From Paraburkholderia diazotrophica (GTDB taxonomy: Bacteria; Pseudomonadota; Gammaproteobacteria; Burkholderiales; Burkholderiaceae), in the NCBI RefSeq assembly GCF_900108945.1, contig NZ_FNYE01000003.1, positions 349,402 through 413,401 of the forward strand: a DNA stretch of 64,000 nt. The letters run 5' to 3'. The translations under genes were made by a program, and so were the position numbers. The notes beneath the pieces are model-generated. The model worked only from the letters and a program-made list of their open reading frames with translations, searched no databases and had not been told where the DNA came from. Shown here in pieces: positions 46,001-55,962 of this stretch; the first letter of the stretch is position 1, and every line of letters begins with the position of its first letter.

Positions 46001-46912
46001 ATGACCTACTGTGTGGCGATGTGCGTCGACGACGGCCTCGTGTTCCTCTCGGACACGCGGACCAACGCCGGAGTCGATCACATCAGCACCGCGCGCAAGA
46101 TGTCGGTGTTCGAAGAGCCGGGCGAGCGCGTGCTGGTGCTGCTCAGCGCGGGCAATCTGTCGCTCACACAGGCCGTGCTGCACGAGCTGTCCGAGTCCGC
46201 CGATCCTTCGCGGCCCACGCTATGGACCGTTTCGACGATGGCGGACGCCGCGCGCGTCGTCGGCCAGGCGGTGCGCGACGTCCATCAGCGCGAAGCGAAC
46301 GCGCTGCACGAGTTCGGCGTCGACTTCAATTGCAGCTTCATTCTCGGCGGCCAGATCCTCAACGGCAGCGCGAGCGGCAACGGTGTGGGGCAGCCGCGTC
46401 CGCGCCTCTTCATGATCTATGCGGCGGGCAATTTCATCGAGTCGTCACGCGTGAATCCGTACTTCCAGATCGGCGAGTCGAAGTATGGGAAGCCGATCAT
46501 CGACCGCGTGCTCGTGCCGTCGACGCCGCTCGACGAAGCCGCCAAGTGCGCGTTGATCTCGATGGATTCGACGCTGCGCTCGAACCTCTCGGTTGGGTTG
46601 CCGCTCGATCTGCTTGTCTACGAAAAGGATGCGCTGCGCGTGACGCGCTTTGTGTCGATCGATCAGGACAACACGTATTACCAGATGATTCACCGCACGT
46701 GGGGCGATCGGCTGCGGCAGGTGTTCGGCGAGATTCCCGAGCCGGACTGGCAGAGTGCGGGCGATGTGCCGCGCGACGGACACATCGGCGAGATGGTGCT
46801 GTATCGCGCGCCTGGCGCCTCGCACGCCGACGGCGATGAGACCCCTGCGGATGCCGGCGCGCGTCCGGCACAGACCCTGGCGCAAGCCGACAAGCCCAAA
46901 GCGCGCGGTTGA
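46001..46912 (+). CDS. Anbu-type proteasome-like protease
   Basis: A 303-residue member of the Ntn-hydrolase (proteasome/HslV) superfamily. After removal of Met1 the nucleophile would be Thr2 (MTYCVAMCVDDGLVFLSDTRTNAG, only the first part quoted as diagnostic), with the conserved Asp and the ARKMSVF segment (Lys near 32) of the active site. Anbu forms open helical or ring-like assemblies in characterised bacteria. A C-terminal extension of about 35 residues rich in Ala, Asp and Pro follows the core. Anbu genes typically neighbour permuted ATP-grasp, alpha-E and transglutaminase genes; here those are at 13.3-16.6 kb, separated by the polysaccharide block. Confidence 0.9.
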   Translation: MTYCVAMCVDDGLVFLSDTRTNAGVDHISTARKMSVFEEPGERVLVLLSAGNLSLTQAVLHELSESADPSRPTLWTVSTMADAARVVGQAVRDVHQREANALHEFGVDFNCSFILGGQILNGSASGNGVGQPRPRLFMIYAAGNFIESSRVNPYFQIGESKYGKPIIDRVLVPSTPLDEAAKCALISMDSTLRSNLSVGLPLDLLVYEKDALRVTRFVSIDQDNTYYQMIHRTWGDRLRQVFGEIPEPDWQSAGDVPRDGHIGEMVLYRAPGASHADGDETPADAGARPAQTLAQADKPKARG

Positions 46913-46946
46913 TCGGAGTGCGAGGCTCGAAATAAGCCCGCACCAA

Positions 46947-46984
46947 TAAAAAAACCAGCCTTCGGCTTGCGCCTCCGGCTGGCT
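46947..46984 (-). terminator. Intrinsic terminator of the general porin gene
   Basis: On the minus strand AGCCAGCC pairs with GGCTGGTT (one G-U) with an inner GGC/GCC stem, followed by seven T. It lies 50 bases after the porin stop and also faces the end of the Anbu gene. Confidence 0.82.
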
Positions 46985-47033
46985 TCTGAAATACGGCTCG
47001 ACGTCTCGAGCCGTACGCCATTCGTTCTTCGAG

Positions 47034-48203
47034 TTAGAACTTGTGACGGATACCCAGGCTGACGATTTCTTGCGACTTCGAACTTGCGTCGAAACCGTAC
47101 GAACCGACCGAAGCGCCTGCTTCTTGCGTCGTCGTCGAGCTGGTACGCTGCGTGCCGCTTGCGTGCTGGTATGCGCCGATCAGGTACAGGTCGGTGCGCT
47201 TCGACAGCGAGTAGTCGCCGCCCAGCGAAACCTGGTGGTAGTTCGCCGACGTGTCGCCAGCGCCGTGCGTCCAGGTATAGCCCAGACCGAGCAGCATAGC
47301 CGGCGTGAGCTGGTAGCCAGCGAACGCGCCCGCGACGTGGAACTTCTCTTGTTCGCCGAATGCCGAGAATGCGTCCGGCTTGTATTGCGCGAAGCTATAG
47401 CGGATGTTGAACGTGAACGGACCCGTCACGTACTGCGCAGCAGTCGACGCAATGCTGACCGACTTGGCCGTTGCGTAGCCATTGTTGATCTGCGAGTCGA
47501 ACGTTGCGCCCGACGTCGGAACCGTTGCCGAGTTCCAGCCGGTTCCGCGCGACGCGGCCGTGTTGCCGGCGTCCATGCGGATGTAGCCAGCTGCGACGCT
47601 GAACGGACCGCCGCTCCACGTTGCTGCACCCGACCACGTCTGGCCCGAACCGGTCGAACCGGCTACGCCGCCCAGAGCGTACATGCCTTCGAACTGGAAG
47701 CCGCTAAACACCGGCGAAACGTACTTGACTGCATTGTTCGTACGCGAGCTGTTGTCGTTGTTGTCGACGTCGCCCGGGGTCGTGAACGTGCTGCCGAAGT
47801 AGTTGTCAGCCGTCAGCGGTTGAACCATGTCGACGACCGGGTCGTACTGGCGACCCATCGTCAGCGTGCCGTATGCATCGTGCGTCAGACCGACATAAGC
47901 TTGACGGCCGAACAGGCGGCTGCCTTGGCCCATCTTGCCGCTGTTCGGATCGAAGCCGCTTTCCAACTGGAAGATAGCCTTCAGTCCACCGCCCAGGTCT
48001 TCCGTGCCCTTCATGCCCCAGCGGCTGCCTTGCAGGTTGCCGGCGGCGAGTTGCCACAGATTGTCGTTTGCACGGTTAGCGTTGTGAACGTACTGGATCG
48101 AGTCATCGATCAAGCCATAAAGCGTCACGCTGCTTTGTGCATGTGCTGCGCCTGCAGCGCCGAGCAGAGCCAGCGAGAGGGTAGACAGTGCGATTCGTTT
48201 CAT
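47034..48203 (-). CDS. Burkholderia-type general porin
   Basis: A 389-residue trimeric outer-membrane porin of the Gram-negative porin_4 family. The signal peptide is at residues 1-22 (AHA-Q). The mature start QSSVTLYGLIDDSI is typical, followed by GSRWGMKGTEDLGGGLKAIF, the constriction-loop region and a C-terminal IRHKF ending in Phe. It allows diffusion of small hydrophilic solutes. The ATG at 48203 with GGAG upstream is chosen; the longer frame reaches into the leader. It is followed by its own terminator and appears monocistronic. Confidence 0.92.
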   Translation of the reverse strand: MKRIALSTLSLALLGAAGAAHAQSSVTLYGLIDDSIQYVHNANRANDNLWQLAAGNLQGSRWGMKGTEDLGGGLKAIFQLESGFDPNSGKMGQGSRLFGRQAYVGLTHDAYGTLTMGRQYDPVVDMVQPLTADNYFGSTFTTPGDVDNNDNSSRTNNAVKYVSPVFSGFQFEGMYALGGVAGSTGSGQTWSGAATWSGGPFSVAAGYIRMDAGNTAASRGTGWNSATVPTSGATFDSQINNGYATAKSVSIASTAAQYVTGPFTFNIRYSFAQYKPDAFSAFGEQEKFHVAGAFAGYQLTPAMLLGLGYTWTHGAGDTSANYHQVSLGGDYSLSKRTDLYLIGAYQHASGTQRTSSTTTQEAGASVGSYGFDASSKSQEIVSLGIRHKF

Positions 48204-48600
48204 CCATTTCTCCACGCAGATGATTGGTTTCGTTGTTGCGAATCGGAGAATAGCGCAGTGTCTCCAGGTGTAAGAACTGAAAAAAATTAAGGTGTATCGA
48301 AAATGTGACAGCCTGCTGGAGGCCTTGTGTTGCAGGCTTGTGACCGATTGTTGCTCTTTTCGCAATATTGAATCGTTGACTAGGCATTATTGTTGTTTTT
48401 ATGACAGTGATCGTGGAAGTCTGCGGCGGTTGTGCGTTATGGCGCAAGTGCTGCGTAAGAAAGTTGTCTAATCAAATGCGGAAAGTTCCGTTTCTAGATA
48501 AGGAAACGGTCGGCACGGGCCGCGCAAAATCTTGACGTTCCGGGTGGACATCCGCGCGCCGTTGTGATCACACAAGTGCAGTTTCGTTGAAGCCGAACGC
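48204..48600. other. Intergenic region carrying the porin promoter
   Basis: Nearly 400 bases without a credible gene. On the minus strand, CTTACACCTGGAGACACTGCGCTATTCT at 48244-48273 is a plausible promoter zone, with TATTCT as the -10, about 45 bases before the porin start; quoted hexamers are TTACAC and TATTCT with a short 15-base spacer. The rest (48280-48500) is AT-rich with A-runs, as often seen upstream of strongly expressed porins. Confidence 0.4.
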
Positions 48601-49992
48601 TTAACGCGTGTCGCTGGCGGCGGGCGGCGCTGCGGCATCGTCGGCATCGTTGCGGCGGCCGGTCATTGCGGCGACAACGAGCGCCGTCCCGGCCGCGACC
48701 AGCACCGAGCGCCACGGGTGGCGCCGGACATAGCGGTCCGCGGCCACTGCCGTGCGGCCCGCGCGCACCAGCGTGTTCGCGGCGGCGCGCGTCGCGTGCG
48801 TTTCGGCTTTCACGACTGTTTTGCCTATGTTCACGGCTTTGCTGATGCCGGCATCGTGCGTCGCGACGAGCTTTGCCACAGCCGATGACCGCCGCGGCTT
48901 TGTGTCCGCCGCCACGCCCGCCGCGCCAGCCGTGACCTCTGCAGCGCCCGCAGCCCCGCCTGCTGGGCCCGCCGTCACGCCGACTGCGGGCGTCGGCGCG
49001 GCGCCCCGTACGGAGCCGCGCTTCGCGGCACCAGCCGCCACCGTCGACGCGGCCATCACCGACGCCAGCATCGCGCGGCTCCCGGGCGGCGTGGTGCGCG
49101 CGAAGCCCCACGCGCCGCGCGGATCGTGCATGCGTCCGCGCGCGGCGGCAAACTCGGCGCCGAGCAGCAGCACGACGGCCGAAAAGTACAGCCACATCAG
49201 CAGCACCGCGAGCGAGCCCGCCGCGCCGAACGAATTCGCCATGCCCGCGTGCGCGAGGTAGAGCGCGAAGAGCTTCTTGCCCGCCGAGAACAGCGCAGCC
49301 GCCATCGTCCCGCCGACGAGCGCATCGCGCCAGCGCACGGGCGCGTCGGGCAGGAACTTGAGCAACCCGGCAAAGGCGAAGGCGAGCACGAGCCAGCCGA
49401 CAAGCAGCTGCAGCAGATTGCCGATCACGACATAGGGCGAATCGCCCCACAGCATGTTGCCGATGAACGTGATCGCGGTGTCGAGCACCAGCGACACGAT
49501 CAGCAGAAACGCGACGCCGAGCACGAGACCGAACGAAATCAGCCGCACGCGCACGAGCGCCATCACGCTCGACGCGCGCGGCGTTTCGGAGGGCCAGACG
49601 ACATCGAGCGCGCTGTTCAGCGATGAGAACGTCGCCGACGCGCCGACCGCGAGCATCGTGAATGAAATGATAGCAGCGATGCCGCCGGCGCCGCCGCTGC
49701 GGTGTGCGTTCTGCACGATCGTCGTGACGGCAGCGGCGGCGTCGTTGCCGAGCACGCCGTGCACCTGTCGAAAGAGTTCGCCGCGCGCGGCCTCGGCGCC
49801 GAAGAACCACCCGGATACCGCGATCACCATGACGAGCGTCGGCGCGAGCGAGAACGCCGAATAGAACGCGATGCCGGCCGCCATCGCGGCGCAGCGGTCA
49901 TCGGCGAACTGCCGCAGCGCGCCGACAGCCCACGACGCCTGCTTTTTCGCAACGGACTGCAACTTCTCTGCGGAGAGCGAATCGAGGTCCAT
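48601..49992 (-). CDS. YihY/BrkB-family membrane protein with ElaB-like C-terminal tail
   Basis: A 463-residue protein. Residues 20-290 form the six-helix YihY (BrkB) domain: AAGIAFYSAFSLAPTLVMVIA, VWPSETPRASS, LPDAPVRWRDALVGGTMAA and AAGSLAVLLMWLYFSAVVLLLGAEF. Residues about 300-390 are a long Ala/Gly/Pro-rich linker. The last 70 residues (AANTLVRAGRTAVAADRYVRRHP, then WRSVLVAAGTALVVAAMTG) resemble the C-terminus of ElaB/YqjD (DUF883) proteins, which anchor to the membrane and associate with ribosomes. The function of YihY is unknown; it is not RNase BN. The tail assignment is by eye. Confidence 0.85.
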   Translation of the reverse strand: MDLDSLSAEKLQSVAKKQASWAVGALRQFADDRCAAMAAGIAFYSAFSLAPTLVMVIAVSGWFFGAEAARGELFRQVHGVLGNDAAAAVTTIVQNAHRSGGAGGIAAIISFTMLAVGASATFSSLNSALDVVWPSETPRASSVMALVRVRLISFGLVLGVAFLLIVSLVLDTAITFIGNMLWGDSPYVVIGNLLQLLVGWLVLAFAFAGLLKFLPDAPVRWRDALVGGTMAAALFSAGKKLFALYLAHAGMANSFGAAGSLAVLLMWLYFSAVVLLLGAEFAAARGRMHDPRGAWGFARTTPPGSRAMLASVMAASTVAAGAAKRGSVRGAAPTPAVGVTAGPAGGAAGAAEVTAGAAGVAADTKPRRSSAVAKLVATHDAGISKAVNIGKTVVKAETHATRAAANTLVRAGRTAVAADRYVRRHPWRSVLVAAGTALVVAAMTGRRNDADDAAAPPAASDTR

Positions 49993-50216
49993 GAGGTCCT
50001 TCCAGGCGAGGGTATCGATCAGACTTCATGCAAGTAGCAACGCACGTGCTCGCGGATTCGCCGTGCATCGCAGTGCGCGTACACGCCGGGGAATGGCAAT
50101 GGTATGACGCAAGCGTTGTGCCCATCTATCTATGTCGATACAACAACTGCGAACCGACAGGCATATGACGTGCCGTCGTTCTGCTCTGTTGTGCTTACGA
50201 CGTGCAAGAAACGACT

Positions 50217-50222
50217 TATACT
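50217..50222 (+). promoter_or_regulatory. Candidate -10 element of the formate dehydrogenase operon
   Basis: TATACT lies 38 bases before the fdnG start in the 267-base gap after the YihY gene. A -35 at suitable spacing is poor (TTACGA), so activator-dependent transcription is possible. I saw no clear FNR or NarL site. Confidence 0.3.
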
Positions 50223-50259
50223 TTTTCTCACCTCCCCACAAATAGAACGAGAGGCGATC

Positions 50260-53200
50260 ATGTTGCAAATGTCCCGCCGTCAGTTCCTGAAGGTCACGGC
50301 GAGCACGCTAACGGGATCGAGCCTGGCCCTGCTGGGCTTCTCGCCTGAACCCGCGCTCGCCGAAGTCCGTCAGTACAAACTGGCTCGTACTACCGAAACG
50401 CGCAACACGTGTCCTTACTGCTCAGTCGGCTGCGGCATTCTGATGTATGGCCTCGGCGACGGCGCAAAGAACGCGACCACGAGCATCATCCATATTGAAG
50501 GCGACCCCGATCACCCCGTCAATCGCGGCACGCTGTGCCCGAAGGGCGCGAGCCTGATCGACTTCATCCATAGCGAGAGCCGCCTGAAATATCCCGAGTA
50601 TCGTGCTGCCGGTTCGGATCACTGGCAACGCATCTCGTGGAACGACGCGCTCGACCGCATCGCGAAGCTGATGAAGGAAGACCGCGACGCGAACTTCGTC
50701 GAGAGCACGCCCGACGGCAAGAAGGTCAACCGCTGGCTGACCACGGGCATGCTCGCGGCGTCGGCGAGCAGCAACGAGGTCGGCTATCTGACGCACAAGA
50801 CTGTGCGCAGCATGGGGATGCTCGCGTTCGACAACCAGGCGCGTGTCTGACACGGCCCGACGGTGGCAGGTCTTGCCCCGACGTTTGGCCGTGGAGCGAT
50901 GACGAACCATTGGGTCGACATCAAGAACGCGGACGTGATTCTCGTGATGGGCGGCAATGCGGCCGAGGCCCATCCATGCGGTTTCAAATGGGTAACGGAG
51001 GCGAAGGCGCACAACAAGGCGAAGCTGATGGTCGTCGATCCGCGCTTTACGCGCACGGCGTCCGTCGCGGACTTCTATGCGCCGATCCGCACGGGCACCG
51101 ACATTGCGTTCCTTGGCGGCGTGATCAACTATCTGCTGACGAACGACAAGATCCAGCACGACTACGTGAAGAACTATACGGACTTTCCGTTCATCGTCCG
51201 TGAAGACTTTGCGTTCAACGACGGCATTTATTCAGGCTACGACGCGAAGGCCCGCAAGTACGCCGACAAATCGACGTGGGACTACGAACGCGGCGACGAC
51301 GGCTTCGTGAAAGTGGACATGTCGTTGCAGCATCCGCGTTGCGTGTACAAGCTGCTCAAGCAGCACTACTCGCGCTATACGCCTGAGATGGTCGAGAAGA
51401 CCTGCGGCACGCCGAAGGACAAGTTCCTGCACGTGTGCGAGACGCTCGCGACGACAGCGACCCCGAACCGCGCGGGCACCATTATGTACGCGCTCGGCTG
51501 GACGCATCACTCGGTCGGCTCGCAGATGATCCGCACGGGCGCGATGGTGCAACTGCTGCTCGGCAATATCGGCGTCGCGGGCGGCGGGATGAATGCGCTG
51601 CGCGGGCACTCGAACATCCAGGGGCTCACGGACCTCGGCCTGATGTCGAACCTGCTGACAGGCTATATGACGCTGCCGAACGAGCCGGAGCAGGACTACG
51701 AGGGCTACATCAAGAAGCGCGCATCGCAGCCGCTGCGGCCGAACCAGTTGAGCTACTGGAAGAACTACCGCGCGTTTTACGTCAGCATGATGAAGTCGTG
51801 GTGGGGCGACGCGGCGACGGCCGACAACAACTGGGGCTACGACTATCTGCCGAAGCTCGACAAGCCGTACGACCTATTGCAGGGCCTCGAGCTGATGAAC
51901 CAGGGGAAGATGAACGGCTACATCTGCCAGGGCTTCAATCCGCTTGCGTCCGCGCCGAACAAGGGCAAGTCGTCGGCGAGCCTCGCAAAGCTGAAGTGGC
52001 TCGTCATCATGGACCCGCTCGCGACGGAAACCTCCGAGTTCTGGAAGAACCACGGCGAGTTCAACGATGTCGATTCGTCGAAGATCCAGACAGAAGTGTT
52101 CCGCCTGCCCACCTCGTGCTTCGCCGAGGAAAACGGTTCGCTCGTGAGTTCGAGCCGCGTGCTGCAATGGCACTGGAAGGGCGTGGAGCCGCCGGGCGAG
52201 GCGCGCAGCGATCTCGAGATCATGTCGGGAATCTTCGTGCGCATGCGCAAGGCGTACAAGGAACAGGGCGGCAAGTATCCCGACCCGATCGTGAATCTGA
52301 GCTGGCCGTATGCGAACCCCGAAAGCCCGACGCCCGCGGAGATGGCGATGGAGTACAACGGCCGCGCACTCGCCGATCTGCCCGATCCGAAAGACCCAAG
52401 CAAGGTGCTGGTGAAGAAGGGCGAACAGCTGGCCAGTTTCGCGCAACTGAAGGACGACGGCACCACGGCGAGCGGCTGCTGGATCTTCTGCGGTTCATGG
52501 ACCCAGGCGGGCAACCAGATGGGCCGGCGCGACAACGCCGATCCCACGGGCATCGGCCAGACGCTGAACTGGGCATGGGCATGGCCCGCGAACCGTCGCG
52601 TGCTGTACAACCGCGCATCGTGCGATGTGAACGGCAAGCCGTTCGATCCGAAACGCAAGCTGATCGCGTGGAACGGCACCAGCTGGAGCGGCACTGACAC
52701 GCCCGACTTCAAGCTCGACGAGCCGCCGGAAAACGGCATGGGTCCGTTCATCATGAATGCGGAAGGCGTCGCACGCTTCTTCGCGCGCGACGGGATGAAC
52801 GAAGGTCCGTTCCCCGAGCACTACGAGCCGTTCGAGAATCCGCTCGGCTACAACACATTCCATCCGAACAATCCGCAAGCGACCAGCAATCCCGCCGCGC
52901 GCGTGTTTCCGGACGACCGGGCGGCGTTCGGCAAGGCAGCCGATTTCCCGAATGTGGCGACCACCTATCGTCTGACGGAACACTTCCACTTCTGGACCAA
53001 GCATGCGCGTCTGAACGCGATCATCCAGCCGCAGCAGTTCGTCGAGATCGGCGAGGAGCACGCGAAGCAGATCGGCGTGGTGGCGGGCGATCGTGTGAAG
53101 GTGACGAGCAATCGCGGACACATCGTTGCCGTGGCCGTGGTGACGAAGCGGATCAAGCCTTTGATGATCGACGGCAAGAAGGTGCAGACGGTCGGCATTC

Positions 53201-53331
53201 CGCTGCACTGGGGCTTCACGGGACTTACCAAGCCGGGCTATATCACCAACACGTTGACGCCTGTCGTGGCCGACGCGAATTCGCAGACACCCGAATTCAA
53301 GTCGTTCCTCGTGAAGGTCGAGAAGGCATAG
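50260..53331 (+). CDS. fdnG: Formate dehydrogenase-N/O alpha subunit, a selenoprotein
   Basis: 1023 residues when the in-frame UGA at 50848-50850 is read as selenocysteine 197 (E. coli FdnG Sec196). The immediate context, FDNQARV-Sec-HGPTVAGLAPTFGRGA, is nearly identical to the E. coli enzyme. A Tat signal SRRQFLK is at residues 5-11, and the [4Fe-4S] ligands are Cys51, Cys54, Cys58 and Cys93. The rest is a molybdopterin oxidoreductase with the C-terminal dinucleotide-binding domain. It oxidises formate in the periplasm and passes electrons through FdnH and FdnI to quinone. GAGAGG precedes the ATG. Conventional gene calling would split it at the UGA into two pieces. Confidence 0.95.
50848..50885 (+). 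promoter_or_regulatory. Bacterial SECIS element in fdnG
   Basis: Directly after the UGA, GGCA (50865-50868) pairs with TGCC (50874-50877) around the loop GGTCT. This closely matches the E. coli fdnG/fdhF apical SECIS loop with its bulged U and GU residues, which SelB winged-helix domain 4 recognises. It directs selenocysteine insertion at 50848. Confidence 0.88.
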
Positions 53332-53340
53332 GGAGGCGTC

Positions 53341-54279
53341 ATGGCATATCAATCGCTCGATATCAGGCGCATCTCCGCCACGACCGTGCAGCCCACGTCA
53401 GTGCGCGAGCCGGCGACGGGCAGCGTCGCGAAGCTGATCGACGTGACCAAGTGCATCGGGTGCAAGGCGTGCCAGACGGCGTGCATGGAGTGGAACGATC
53501 TGCGCGACACGGTCGGCACCACGACTGGCATCTACGACAACCCGCGCGATCTCACCGAGCATTCGTGGACGGTGATGCGTTTCACCGAATACGAGAACCC
53601 GAAAGGCGACCTCGAATGGCTGATCCGCAAGGACGGCTGCATGCACTGCGAGGACCCGGGCTGTCTGAAGGCGTGTCCGTCGCCGGGCGCGATCGTGCAG
53701 TACACGAACGGCATCGTCGATTTCCACGAGGAAAACTGCATCGGCTGCGGCTATTGCATTTCGGGCTGCCCGTTCAACATTCCACGGCTGTCGAAGGCGG
53801 ATCATCGCGTCTACAAGTGCACGCTCTGCTCGGATCGCGTCGGCGTCGGCCAGGAGCCCGCGTGCGTGAAGACGTGTCCGACGGGCGCGATCGTGTTCGG
53901 CACGAAAGAGGACATGAAGGCGCACGCCGCAGAGCGCATCGCGGACCTGAAGGAGCGCGGCTTCGAGAAAGCGGGCCTGTACGATCCGCAGGGCGTGGGC
54001 GGCACGCACGTGATGTACGTGCTGCATCATGCGGATAAGCCATCGCTCTACAACGGCCTGCCCGACGATCCGCACATCAGCCCCTTCGTGCAATTGTGGA
54101 AGGGCATCGCGAAGCCGCTCGCCGTCGCGGTGATGGCGCTCACCGCGCTGACGGGCTTCTTCCACTACACGCGCGTCGGGCCGAACGAGGTTACGGACGA
54201 AGACGAAGAGGCAGCCCGCAACGCTGCGCGCGACATCCGCGAGCGTGGCGAACACAAGCCCGAGGAGCCCGTCAAATGA
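53341..54279 (+). CDS. fdnH: Formate dehydrogenase beta subunit (iron-sulfur)
   Basis: A 312-residue ferredoxin-like electron-transfer subunit with four [4Fe-4S] clusters: [11 protein letters not shown] (about residues 38-48), [24 protein letters not shown] and CTLCSDR with CVKTC. One C-terminal membrane helix (about 260-278) anchors it. It links the selenocysteine subunit to cytochrome FdnI. It starts 9 bases after fdnG and overlaps fdnI by 4 bases. It is also named fdxH or fdoH; the nitrate-inducible (N) and aerobic (O) types cannot be told apart here. Confidence 0.94.
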   Translation: MAYQSLDIRRISATTVQPTSVREPATGSVAKLIDVTKCIGCKACQTACMEWNDLRDTVGTTTGIYDNPRDLTEHSWTVMRFTEYENPKGDLEWLIRKDGCMHCEDPGCLKACPSPGAIVQYTNGIVDFHEENCIGCGYCISGCPFNIPRLSKADHRVYKCTLCSDRVGVGQEPACVKTCPTGAIVFGTKEDMKAHAAERIADLKERGFEKAGLYDPQGVGGTHVMYVLHHADKPSLYNGLPDDPHISPFVQLWKGIAKPLAVAVMALTALTGFFHYTRVGPNEVTDEDEEAARNAARDIRERGEHKPEEPVK

Positions 54280-54911
54280 AACATCATCGGAATGACAATC
54301 CGGATCTGATCGTGCGCTATACGGCAAACGAGCGCACGAATCACTGGATCACGGCAATCACGTTCGTCCTGCTCGCGCTGTCGGGTCTCGCGTTCTTCCA
54401 CCCGTCGATGTTCTGGCTCACCGCGTTGTTCGGCGGCGGGCAATGGGCGCGCATTCTGCATCCGTTCATCGGTATCGTGATGTTCGTGTCGTTCCTGATC
54501 CTTGCGCTGCGCTTCTGGCATCACAACTATCTGAACGACGACGACTGGCAGTGGATGCGTCAGTACAGGGACGTGCTCGCCGCGCGCGAGGACCGGCTTC
54601 CAGAAGTCGGGCGCTACAACGCCGGGCAGAAGCTGCTGTTCTTCGTGATGGTGGTGTGCCTCGTGCTGTTGCTGCTGACCGGCATCGTGATGTGGCGGGC
54701 GTATTTCTCGTTCTATTTCTCAGTCGAGGTCGTGCGCGTCGCGTCCGTGATTCATGCGATCACGGCATTCCTGCTGATCTGCGGAATCATCGTTCATATC
54801 TATGCGGCGCTGTGGGTCAAGGGCTCCGTGAGCGCGATGGTGCGGGGCACGGTGACGCTCGGCTGGGCGCGCAAGCATCATCCGAAGTGGTTCCGCGAAA
54901 GCATCAAGTGA
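54276..54911 (+). CDS. fdnI: Formate dehydrogenase gamma subunit, cytochrome b556
   Basis: A 211-residue membrane subunit with four helices (about residues 24-44, 57-78, 112-134 and 147-170) and conserved histidines for two b-type hemes (NHWITA, LHPFIG, HAITAF and HIYAALW). It passes electrons to quinone at the inner membrane. The length equals that of E. coli FdoI. The start ATG 54276 overlaps the fdnH stop; the longer open frame is within fdnH. Confidence 0.93.
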   Translation: MKHHRNDNPDLIVRYTANERTNHWITAITFVLLALSGLAFFHPSMFWLTALFGGGQWARILHPFIGIVMFVSFLILALRFWHHNYLNDDDWQWMRQYRDVLAAREDRLPEVGRYNAGQKLLFFVMVVCLVLLLLTGIVMWRAYFSFYFSVEVVRVASVIHAITAFLLICGIIVHIYAALWVKGSVSAMVRGTVTLGWARKHHPKWFRESIK

Positions 54912-54999
54912 CAGGCGGCGCGCGTGCCGGGAAGCGCGCGCTGCATCCGCATATCTGCTACTGTTGACGCCATCCAGACCCTAACGGCAGGAACCTGAA

Positions 55000-55932
55000 T
55001 TGGTGCAACGCATTCTGGAGCCCGGCCAGATCGAATCGATCGATCATTCGGCCCTTCCGCGCATTCGCCGGCCTGAGCGCGCGACGCTGTTCTCGACGCG
55101 CGCCGCGCGTCTGCGCGAGCTTGCGGGCGCGAGCCCGATCGGCGGGTATATCCGTTTGATGGCCTCGCTTGCCGACGCGCAGCAGCAGGCGCTCTTGCAA
55201 GTCAGCGCGACGATGCCTTCCGCGGAATCCATTGCTCTCGCGCAGCAGCACTCGATGCCGATTGCGCCGTCGTCCACGACTGAGCGCGATCCGGTGTGGC
55301 GCGACGTGCTGCAGCGTCTGCTCGATCGCGTCGAAGCGGCCGGTCTCGTCACGCCTCCCCTAGCGCGAGTGATCGACGGCTTGCGCATGAAGAGCGCGCA
55401 AGAACTCGACGCGCTCGCCGACGCGGTCCTCGCGCTGCGCTTCAACGAAGTCGATCCCGCGTCGGCGCCATTCGTGATGGCGGCGCTGCAAGTGGTGTGG
55501 ACGGACATCGCGAGCCGCATCGACGAGCGCGCCGTGCCGTATCTCGACACGCCGGGCACATGCCCCGTTTGCGGCGCGCTGCCGGTGGCAAGTATCGTGC
55601 GCGTCGGCGGACAGTATCAGGGTTTGCGCTATCTGCAATGCGGACTGTGCTCGACGGAGTGGCACGTGGTGCGCGTCAAGTGCTCGAATTGTGATTCGAC
55701 GAAGGGCATTGCGTATCACGGCATCGACGGCGGCAGCGAAGCGCTGAAGGCCGAATCGTGCGACGAGTGCCATACGTACCGCAAGATCGGCTATCAGGAG
55801 AAGGACTACGACTTCGAGCCGCTCGCCGACGATCTCGCGAGCCTCACGCTCGATCTGCTGATGAACGAAGCGGGCTACCGGCGCAGCAGCCCGAATCCGC
55901 TGCTGTGGCCCGAGGTGCCGTCGGACGAGTGA
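55000..55932 (+). CDS. fdhE: Formate dehydrogenase accessory protein FdhE
   Basis: A 310-residue cytoplasmic maturation factor required for active formate dehydrogenases. It has four CxxC-type pairs: Cys188/191 (CPVCG), Cys214/217 (CGLCS), Cys228/231 (CSNCD) and Cys254/257 (CDECH), which form rubredoxin-like iron sites. The segment TEWHVVRVKCSNC is nearly invariant. The start is TTG 55000 or GTG 55003; AGGAA lies upstream at acceptable spacing to both. It lies 88 bases after fdnI and 30 before selA. Confidence 0.93.
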   Translation: MVQRILEPGQIESIDHSALPRIRRPERATLFSTRAARLRELAGASPIGGYIRLMASLADAQQQALLQVSATMPSAESIALAQQHSMPIAPSSTTERDPVWRDVLQRLLDRVEAAGLVTPPLARVIDGLRMKSAQELDALADAVLALRFNEVDPASAPFVMAALQVVWTDIASRIDERAVPYLDTPGTCPVCGALPVASIVRVGGQYQGLRYLQCGLCSTEWHVVRVKCSNCDSTKGIAYHGIDGGSEALKAESCDECHTYRKIGYQEKDYDFEPLADDLASLTLDLLMNEAGYRRSSPNPLLWPEVPSDE

Positions 55933-55962
55933 AGCTCATCTACATGCACGAGGAGTGCGAGC

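Noticed and set aside
50104..53331. Two adjacent frames looking like a formate dehydrogenase gene broken by a stop codon
   Set aside because: The stop is a UGA at the exact selenocysteine position, followed by a SECIS hairpin, with selA, selB and selC downstream; it is one selenoprotein gene.
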